Part shown: positions 56,512 to 64,000 of the stretch, piece after piece
How the letters are laid out: each line of letters begins with the position of its first letter
Position numbering within the stretch: position 1 is the stretch's first letter
From: Morinoia aosen
Lineage: Eukaryota > Arthropoda > Malacostraca > Amphipoda > Talitridae
Length of the DNA stretch: 64,000 bases
Direction: 5' to 3'
Assembly: GCA_030386875.1 (NCBI GenBank)
Contig: CM059562.1
Span: forward strand, 44,785,757-44,849,756
Made by a program: the position numbers and the translations under genes
Notes under the pieces: model-generated
The model's input: only the letters and a program-made list of their open reading frames with translations
The model's database searches: none
What the model was told of the DNA's origin: nothing

Positions 56512-57145
56512 CAGTGTTGCCAATTTAGCGGATTTCCAGCTAGTTCTCGTGTATTGAGATTTCATCTAGCTCCTAAAAATCACGATCTAGCTCCTGGCGG
56601 AAAAACCAGAGTATTAGAAGTACGGTTTGGCTCTAATTTACCTACTTTCCTATAATAGGCGCAATTATTTATACCTCTAGAAAAAAGTATTTAACTAATG
56701 ATGTAACAATTTCTAGCGGTCAAGTTCAGTACATGTAACGTTTTTTTCGGCGACATCATTCCATGCCAGCGGCAGCCATTCATGTGTTGGTTGTGGTGAG
56801 TAGCGTGCGGGGTAGAGAGTGCGGCGTAATCGCTTGTGCTTAAGCATGATACTTCCGGTAAAGTTGGAAATCTTTTCCTGAATGTAGAGGCTGCCTACAT
56901 TGCAAATGCATTTTGGGACTATTGTAAATGTACCATAAACGCAAAATTGTGTGCCCTGAAAAATTTGATGAGCCAAAAACACGATTAATTTTTCGCATGT
57001 TGCCTGGAGTGTTCGTCAATCGAAAATCTCAGCTTTTGAGGAAGACGCTACAGAGTGACAGACGGTAAATTATGTTTGCATATCGCAGAATATAGTTCCT
57101 CTGTGATTGCTGACCATCTGTCGTGAGTGTGCTGCAGTTCATTTA

Positions 57146-57481
57146 CTGACTGTAAAACGGCACATGGTATCAAACTTCATTTCACCAATACAGGGAATTT
57201 TTTGTGAATGTTCTTGCACTTCATTTTGTAAGTAAACTGTGTGCTGATATCTCAGCATACTGATTGTAAAGCAGAACCGGGTATCAAACTTCATTTCAGC
57301 AAGTATAGGGAAATTTTTGTGAATGTTCTTGCACTTCATTTTGTAAGTAAACTGTGTGCTGATATCTCAGCATACTGATTGTAAAGCAGAACCGGATATC
57401 AAACTTCATTTCAGCAAGTATAGGGAAATTTTTGTGAATGTTCTTGCACTTCATTTTGTCAGTAAACTGTGTGCTGATATA
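57146..57481. repeat. 115-bp tandem repeat, three units
   Basis: Unit landmarks ATCAAACTTCATTTC at 57,169, 57,283 and 57,398; also GTGAATGTTCTTGCACTTCA and AACTGTGTGCTGATAT. Units 2 and 3 are nearly identical and unit 1 is more diverged. Minus-strand frames across it are by-products. Confidence 0.9.
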
Positions 57482-57961
57482 TATGTGAAAAGTTGAACAC
57501 ACTAATTGCTGAAAGCACTGATACATCAGATAACAAATTACCTGGTGAGGTATTTTAACAAACCATTGAGAGAGGATGTTTCGACACAACTCGGTCTGAT
57601 GCTTGTGCCACTCAATTCAATGGTTAGTACCTAATGCTTGAGCAGAAGCTCCGCTAAGAAATGTAAATTTTATTATTGAATAAACCTATAATTAGTTCCC
57701 TCAATCGGCTAAAAGGCAAGCGCCTTGTTCTGCCATAACTACAATACGAAAAATAAAAAGCAATGAAGTAGCATGAAACAAACTGAGCTTGTTACAGTAG
57801 AAGAATATTGAATCCCCGACAGAACTTCTGGTAGGAGTAACTGAATCTAACAATGCTGCAGGCAACAATTCATTCAATCACATTTCTCCCATAGCAATGA
57901 ATTTTATTAGCATTGCCACGCTCAATCGCCGATGAAGAAACACTTTATTATTTAATCAATT

Positions 57962-58326
57962 CCCCCTCAGGGGGATACAAGTATTGTATCTATGGGAATT
58001 AGCACTTCCCGGGTGACTATGTGAGGACCTGAGCTAAAGGTTAGGTAGGCTTCCTTTTTGTTGAAATAGAATAGGTTTTTGTTTTGTTACGGACCTTTTT
58101 TTCGGTTCACTGCTGTCCTGTTTTTCAGCACCGACTACTTTCTTCTTCAACTTTTTCTTTTTTCATGAACTTCTTTCTTAGCTTCCTGTTTCTGTGCACC
58201 TTGTGCATAGATTCCGCGTTCTCTCAACTTGATACTTATCGGTGCCTTCCTCCTTCCTCTCTTAGAACATCTTTGTCGTGCAGTTAGGGGAGGCTAAAAC
58301 TTACTTATATAATAATAATAATAATA
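57962..58326 (+). repeat. SINE-A copy 6, full length with (AAT)n tail
   Basis: Plus strand, head CCCCTCAGGGGGATACAAG, end GGGGAGGCTAAAACTTACTT then ATATAATAATAATAATAAT. Flanking ATTTAATCAATT occurs at 57950-57961 and 58327-58338, a 12-bp target duplication. It is nested in the hAT-like element. Together with copy 2 it shows that the (AAT)n tail belongs to the family. Confidence 0.85.
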
Positions 58327-58747
58327 ATTTAATCAATTTAGTCCATACTTGCAAGTAACTTTTAATATGTTTAACGTGCTATGCTGACTTATTATTTTTT
58401 GTAATTTACTGTCTAAACAAAATATATCATTCAACAATTATCTAGCGGATTTCTGTTAGAAATCTAGCTCCTTGCTGCGCTATAGAGTTGGCAACACTGC
58501 GACTGACTTGGCAGTTTTAATAGTAGGGTGTATCTGTCAGTTGTTCATTTAATTAAAAAGTACGTACCTGTGAACAATCGTAACACAAAATTTTCGCTGT
58601 TATGCTATTATTAACACAGGATGACTCGTGAAAGGACTTGGATATAATTTGTGTAACTAATTTCTGTAATTCTTGAATTCTTCACGAATGCGTTGACGTT
58701 CTTGTGCCGGCCTCCGTGGAATACTTTGCAGGTTAATAACATGAGGT

Positions 58748-59575
58748 ATTATCGGCATTACAAAAATTTCTGTGGCTGGAATGTCAAAAAACGGATGCTG
58801 AAATAACCTATGCATCAACGAATTAAGTTCATTTGGAACTAGTCGTTCCCTCCGGAGGATACAATCATTGTATCAATGGGAATTAGCGCTCCTAGGAGGA
58901 AGATGTGAGGGCCCGAGCTAAGAGTTAGGTAGGCCTTCTTTTTGTTGACTTAAAAGGTTTTTTTTTGCTATGTTAAGGACGACCTCTTTCGGTGCACTGC
59001 TGTCCTGTTTTTCAGCACGTACTACTTTCTTCGTCAACTTTTGTCTTGTTTCATGAACTTCTTTCTAAACTTGCTGTTTCTATGCCCCTTCTATATAGAT
59101 TCCGAAATCCCTATTATCCATACTAAATGGTCCCTTCCTCTTTCCTCTCTTCAATACCTTTTTTTTTTGTTGCGCCTAGGGAGGCTAAAACTAAACTATT
59201 GTTAAATCTGGTCTTGAAACTAGTCTTTACTGATCGTACTAACTTGATGTCGGATTTGTTCATCTATTTCTGGTACCAAAAAAGGACCCCACTGTATATA
59301 GCTTTTTTCTTCGGATTTCATTTTTGTTTTATTGAACATGAAGGATCGGCATTACGAAAACTTCAAAGGCAGGAATGTCAAAAAACGGATGTGATAATAA
59401 TATTATCATCCACGACTTAACGCGTTCATTCGATACTAGCACTTACTGATCGTACTAATTTGATGTGGCATCTGTTCATCTATTTTTGGTACCAAAAAGA
59501 ACCCAAAGTGTGTTGTATTTTTTCTACGGATTTTATTTTCGTTTAATCGAACAGGATGTATCGACATTACATTTC
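58748..59575. repeat. ~227-bp tandem repeat interrupted by SINE-A
   Basis: Leaving out the SINE, three partial or complete units follow one another: 58,748-58,845, 59,216-59,441 and 59,441-59,575. Landmarks are ATCGGCATTAC, GGAATGTCAAAAAACGGATG, TTACTGATCGTACTAA and TTCATCTATTT(C/T)TGGTACC. Confidence 0.7.
58847..59215 (+). repeat. SINE-A copy 7 inserted in a tandem repeat
   Basis: Plus strand, head CCCTCCGGAGGATACAATCA, end TAGGGAGGCTAAAACTAAAC and a degenerate tail. Flanks GGAACTAGTCGTT (58834-58846) and GAAACTAGTCTTT (59216-59228) are the target duplication. The uninterrupted tandem unit boundary at about 59,431-59,455 (CGATACTAGCACTTACTGAT) shows the empty site with a single copy of this word. 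Confidence 0.85.
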
Positions 59576-60619
59576 TGTGCCTAATAGCACCAGTTTTATT
59601 GGAAAGTTCCATTTGAAAAATTTGAGTTGTTCATTTTTTTATGATGTGAATATCTAGTAAATTAAGAATCCTATAGAGGTACAAACGGTGGAGCCGCATA
59701 GCAGCGGGAGGTGGAGGGTAACTTCTTCTGAAGAGGTATGGCTGTGGAGGATAATTCCGCCCTCTGCTACTTGCGACTCGATAGCATTAGTGCGGGCCCT
59801 GTCGTCTCGTCCTATTTAAAGGACTAAGATGTGTAGTCATTGAATTGAATTGATGTGTAAGATGTGAGAGGGCTGGTCATAGTCTAAGCTATGACTATGT
59901 CTAAGGGTGCATATTGATGTCTAAGAATGGAAGGGTGCAAATTTAATTTGAAATTGGTAAAATTTTCTTAGTAATCGGTTGCTTGACGAGTCCTTTTGTG
60001 GTGGTGGTTAATTTTAAATGAAGGTTATATACGTAGTGTTTGCAGTGGTGAATCTTACAAACAACCTGTGATGGAATTCTTTGCGTGCCGAAGATATTTT
60101 TGTAAGAACTTATTTTAATTGTCAAATGACGGGTGTTGAAAATGAAATAAATATATGTGTTGAAAAATCTCATTTCTGTAATGTTTTAACCTATTTATAA
60201 ATCAGTGGCGTTTTGAGATGAATATATTGTACTGTGAGACTTTCGTAATTGTCTCGTGTTCTTCGATGAAGATGACAATGTGAGCCCTCTTACTGTGGCA
60301 TTCATCTGCATCGCAGCTATTTTTTCTAATAATGCATTGTTACTTCTTACAATAGGTCACACCCTGTAATACTAATCTGTTCAATTATCGCAATTTGTAA
60401 GAAACTTGATGAAATACATAGACAGTGTTGAACCAATATGTTGATTGTAAACAAGTAATTTCGGTAATATATGTGAAGTTTTCCAATTCACGGTAATTGG
60501 ACAGATGCGTTTCATGAGGTGTGGCTTAATGTTTTTGGGAGCAATTTGCAATTTTTGGGAAAAATCGTTGCTCTGCTTATCAATCTCCTGGAATATAGCG
60601 GTTAGAGTAACCATTTTTA
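59576..60619. other. Stretch without recognisable content
   Basis: A GC-richer patch lies at 59,690-59,815. No gene is supported. Confidence 0.5.
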
Positions 60620-60879
60620 CAGTTTAGTTACCGGTAATTATCGTAATTTTTGAACGAAGACCGACTATAATAGCCGTTTACCTGCCGGTAATTAATTGGT
60701 TAATATAGTCTGAATACGTCCAAAATTTACGATAAAAACCGGTAATTCAACGTTAATCGGACGATAATATGAGACATTCGCGACACTAATTCCGACGCTA
60801 TATCGTCGATTATAGAAAAAAGACGATGATAATTGCCGGCAAATTATCGTCTTTCAGACGATAAATTTCGGACTGGGTA
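60620..60879. mobile_element. Small CGGTAA/CGATAA-rich element (family Z), copy 2
   Basis: Rich in ACCGGTAATT, GACGATAA and TTATCGTC palindromic words. The right end, read on the minus strand, is TACCCAGTCCGAAATTTATCG, matching the left end of the 46,827 copy. The left boundary is not clear. Confidence 0.4.
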
Positions 60880-61171
60880 GTACGTTACCAACAGGTATAA
60901 TTTTCTCTATCATTTGTAATTGAATGAGTTAAACCGAGGTATGAATTAACTTGTCAGCATTTTCCTCGGGCTTGTTTCCTCCTTGCCTGCGACGTCCATG
61001 TTCAATTATACTACACCTAGATCTTGAAGTTCTTTTAATTATGTTTATAAGTTCGTGTGACTATTCACAAATGTGTGAATTTTGTTGTTTCTAAAATTTC
61101 TTTACTCACATAAATATTACTTTCGATAATTGTTTCGAATTTTTTTATTTGTGCAACAAATTCTAGCAAAA

Positions 61172-61456
61172 ATGGAAACGATGTCAACAAAAATGCTCAT
61201 GGTGATTCTTCTCTCAAACTCGTGGATTCTTGCGTCTGCGCATTGGTTTTGCGATCGTGTGGCCTGCCCTGAAAACTACTCAGTTATGCAACTGCGTTCC
61301 ATTGCGAATGACGCGCAAGAGGGCGGCAACTGTTTCATGAACGCACTGGAGAGATACCAACTCGGCCGTGTCCATTGTTGCGCTATGTGCTTGTTGAGAC
61401 GCTGCTTCCATGCCATTCTGGGTAAAGGTAAGAGTCAAAAGCAATTTCAGAGGTGA
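61172..61456 (+). CDS. Secreted cysteine-rich small protein, first coding exon
   Basis: ATG 61172 opens a 94-codon frame to TGA 61454-61456. Residues 1-24 form a good signal peptide: a lysine near the start, the hydrophobic stretch MLMVILLSNSWILASA, and likely cleavage before HWFC. The mature part has seven cysteines: C-x4-C, a GGNC, then HCC, AMC and RRC, with a 30-residue helix-like middle, so it is probably a disulfide-stabilised extracellular peptide. I recognise no family. A strong splice donor AAAG|GTAAGAG at about 61,428 and a second at AG|GTGAGT (61,450) suggest that the last codons are intron and the gene continues downstream. A possible acceptor upstream (TTCTAG before the ATG) would give a 5' non-coding exon. 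The frame's composition and codon use differ from the AT-rich surroundings. It is the best host gene candidate in the window. Confidence 0.6.
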   Translation: METMSTKMLMVILLSNSWILASAHWFCDRVACPENYSVMQLRSIANDAQEGGNCFMNALERYQLGRVHCCAMCLLRRCFHAILGKGKSQKQFQR

Positions 61457-62387
61457 GTTTTTAGGAAGTGTGCACGCAAATATAGTCCTCAAATCATTAA
61501 CACTAAGTTTGAAAATGACAAGATGGTGACCGTTTTATTTAAAAAGCAAGTAACAACGATTGTTATTGATTGAAATCTATTCGTGAACAGTTCGAAGAAC
61601 CGAACAATAAATAAATGTGTCATAATCACATTTTCTTGTAATAGTACTAATGAAAATATTTTTAATGCGTACAGCAGTCCCTGCTGGCGGTACTGCTAGA
61701 ATTTAACACTACTGCAAGTAGTAAGCAAACTACCACTTTAGGCACGGTTCACAATTACCTTATAAAGAAAATGAAATGACACAAAATTTGATAGAATAGT
61801 TATTCGTTGACGAATTTTGTACTTTTTTATAACCAGAAATGACTTACACAAACGATCAACTCACTAATAGATATAAATTTCTTTTTGTCTAATAAAAAAA
61901 ATGATAAACGTACTATGTGTAGAAATAATTACATTCTTTGAATTATTTTTAAGGAATATATAAATTATTTATGTTTTGAACATACCTACCTTGAAGTGGA
62001 TGTGTCTCTATTAATAGAGATAAAATTATATGGTGCTTTGCACGATTCAGAACAAAACTCTTTCAATTCTTCAGAGGGCATGTCTTGTGATATGATATCT
62101 GTGCAAATGTTCTTCATTTCAGTTGAGTCTAAATCAAAAAGAATCAGAACGTTAGCATTTGTTTTAATTGTTTGCTTCGGTAATAAATAATAATTTTGTG
62201 ATAAGTATATTGAACTACAGTTATTACGTCTTCCTCTTGTATAGAAGCTTTCAGCTGGACTTCGATCTCTTTCAGTTGCTATATCATCATAAATAAAAAA
62301 AATTATTTTTTAAATCTATGTCACTTGGGTTGGGAATAAGGGTTGCATCTTGAAAATATTCCATTTTAAATTTGGAGCTTCTGTTAA
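61457..62387. other. Possible intron and candidate second exon
   Basis: AT-rich. Acceptor-like sites lie at about 62,074 (CAATTCTTCAG) and 62,120 (TTCTTCATTTCAG), followed by an open frame ending TAA within AATAAATAA at 62,182-62,190, which also forms a poly(A)-type signal. This might be the last exon of the cysteine-rich gene, but nothing ties the two together firmly. Confidence 0.25.
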
Positions 62388-63506
62388 GGGGGACAATCCA
62401 GGCCCTGCCAGACCCCTGTCGGTCCGATGAGCCATTTTTTTGTTGTTGTTGAAGAAGGGATCTGAGGTGTTGGATTATTCGGTCCTAAAATTTTATGGCG
62501 CAACGGACACTAGATCCCCCCCGAGGGGGGTGTAAGGGGACCAAAAATCCTGAATTTTCGACCTCTTATGAAAATAAAACAAAACGGGAAATGGAAAATT
62601 TGAAATCGTAACTTTGTTACAATGCTTCAAGGATTCTAAAACTGTCTTTGGTTTAGTTTTAGCATAAAAATTCAATGAGTTCTATTCATTTGAAAAATCA
62701 ATATAAATGAACTAAAAAACCAATATGTCCAATTTTTTCAAAAAACTGAAGCCTGAATCGAAAAAATAAATAGATGAAATTGTATTTTTTTCAAATTCCA
62801 CATGTTAGTTAAATTTTATACGAATCAGACTAAAAACATATAAGCTCATAATTTTTATAAAGAAAAAATTCTTGGAAATTACAATTCACAGTGTGAATAT
62901 GAAGTTATACATGGAGATTATCGAAATAAAAATGAAAACAGCATTCAGATAAACAAATTGTCCTTCATATTACATTTCAGATAAAAATTTAATTATGCCT
63001 TACTAACAACCCTTATTTTCAACATACAAAAGAATAAAAGTCAGTGAGTTTTTATGCTAAAAAAAATAAAGGCAGTTTTAGAATCCTTGGAATATTTCTA
63101 GCATAAGGATGGTCTCTTTCTCCCCAATTTTACAAATGATTTTTATCATCAACCTGAAAACCCAAAATTAGTGTATATGTTAGTTAGTGATCAAATATCG
63201 CATATAAAAAAAAAACAAGTTTCAAATGGATAATTTGACACCATTCTTTTGTTTGCAACGCTTCAAGGATTCTAAAACTGTTTTTGGTTTTTTATAAAAA
63301 CTCAATGCATAAAAACTCAATGACTTCTATTCATTTGAAATATTCACAAAATGTCCCAAAAAACTAATATTTCGTATTTTTCAAATAAATAAGGCATAAA
63401 TCGAAAAAATTACACGAGTAAAATACGTTTATTTTCAATAAATACATATACTGGCCAAATTTCAAACTAGTCGGATCACATTTTGAAAATCGCTGGGTTG
63501 TCCCCC
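62388..63506. mobile_element. TTAA-flanked inverted-repeat element, compact copy
   Basis: Left end GGGGGACAATCCAGG and right end, on the other strand, GGGGGACAACCCAGCG, flanked by TTAA (62384-62387) and TTCA (63507-63510). The interior has three versions of one block starting CTTCAAGGATTCTAAAACTG: direct at about 62,625, inverted at 63,039-63,105 and direct again at 63,259. These are spaced by a GTGAATATGAAGTTATACAT block. No transposase. Length 1,119 bp; same design as 37,321-40,247. Confidence 0.7.
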
Positions 63507-63510
63507 TTCA

Positions 63511-64000
63511 TAGGTAAAGGAAATCGTCAATATCACCATAACACTTTTCAAATAATTCAATTATTTCAGATTATTTATCGCCTTTATCATAAGCAGTTGT
63601 TAATAATTTGTATTCCGGTCGATATACTGATTTACTGTATAGAAAAAGATGATTGAAATCAACAAATTTTTCTAAAAAAGCTTAGTTAATAAAGAAGTTT
63701 TACCACAGTTTGGATCTCCCTACGATGAGACATCTCAAGCTACGAAAACGAAAAATTGAAGTGATTCTTTTGATTATTTCGTTTACTGTCTTTCCACATA
63801 TGCACCATTTTATATAACTTATAAACTACAACTCATTTCCAAATTCATTTTCTGTTTGTAGCAAATATAAATATTGTTTTTAACACTTTGACTGCGACTA
63901 CTAAATATTAATTAAGTTCAACACCAAACTCAAATTTAATGTCAATTGTAGTAAGCTATTTGGAAAATACCAAACATGAACTGGATCGTGCCTTCATTTC
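63511..64000. other. Right edge without recognisable content
   Basis: AT-rich. No gene or repeat seen. Confidence 0.5.

Larger units (their letters stand above)
56512..58499. mobile_element. hAT-like non-autonomous element with 8-bp target duplication
   Basis: Ends CAGTGTTGCCAA and TTGGCAACACTG are perfect 12-bp inverted repeats, flanked by CAACTGAC (56504-56511) and CGACTGAC (58500-58507), 7 of 8 alike. Short TIRs beginning CAGTGTTGCC plus an 8-bp duplication define the hAT superfamily. Subterminal words AGCGGATTT and TCTAGCTCCT recur at both ends (56,528, 56,565, 56,588 and 58,443, 58,463). No transposase remains in the 1,988 bp. The interior carries a 115-bp tandem repeat and a SINE-A copy. 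Confidence 0.8.

Noticed and set aside
54966-58287. Open frames beginning MLRT in SINE-A copies, resembling a small membrane protein
   Set aside because: The start codon recurs because the nucleotide sequence is shared, but frames shift between copies and diverge without preserving the protein.

Overview
The window looks like repeat-rich, AT-rich, intron-type nuclear DNA from an animal, most likely an arthropod. The reasons are scattered mariner/Tc1 elements, two kinds of Penelope-like retroelements, hAT- and PIF-like DNA elements, SINEs and many microsatellites, with very few host coding exons. There is no operon structure, no ribosomal RNA and no convincing tRNA gene. The exact lineage cannot be fixed from the sequence alone.

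Layout. 1-6.7 kb: a fragment of an unrecognised protein family, two copies of a GC-richer repeat (1,905-2,010 and 3,919-4,012) that can fold as a covarying pseudoknot, two internally deleted mariner/Tc1-type elements (2,471-3,019 and 4,120-4,709) and several minus-strand copies of a SINE-like family, here called SINE-A. 6.7-15.7 kb: AT-rich sequence in which I recognise nothing. 15.7-24.3 kb: a Penelope-like N-terminal remnant, a small MADF-domain gene, a 2.8-kb PIF/Harbinger-like element with TTA duplications that holds nested foldback and dispersed repeats, a Penelope-like element with reverse transcriptase and GIY-YIG parts, and a long-inverted-repeat element. 24.3-31 kb: mostly blank, with one mariner remnant. 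31-43 kb: copies of a dispersed repeat (family B), LTR-like direct repeats around a second Penelope-like element, a TTAA-flanked element with a 1.8-kb insertion, a tRNA-derived SINE with target duplication, and an inverted pair of Penelope-type 3' tails. 43-50 kb: sparse, with a hexanucleotide repeat and small inverted-repeat elements. 50.1-52.5 kb: a 2.2-kb minisatellite of 21-bp units in two related blocks. 53-59.6 kb: a 668-bp inverted-repeat element, four plus-strand SINE-A copies, a 2-kb hAT-like element and tandem repeats. 61.2 kb: the best host gene candidate, a signal-peptide-bearing cysteine-rich small protein. 62.4-63.5 kb: a compact copy of the TTAA-flanked element.

How it fits together. 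Almost everything is mobile DNA in layers. SINE-A copies sit inside a hAT-like element and inside a tandem array, which supplies an empty site proving the insertion. Foldback and family B repeats sit inside the PIF-like element. A Penelope-like element sits between LTR-like repeats. The most novel-looking items are the covarying pseudoknot repeat, whose strand order resembles HDV-type ribozymes; the SINE-A family with an (AAT)n tail and three 5' hairpins; the phased-A-tract 21-bp minisatellite; and a covarying hairpin (CTGAAGAT, variable stem, GAAAC) shared by Penelope-type 3' tails. All folds and family assignments come from reading the sequence by eye; no search or folding program was run.
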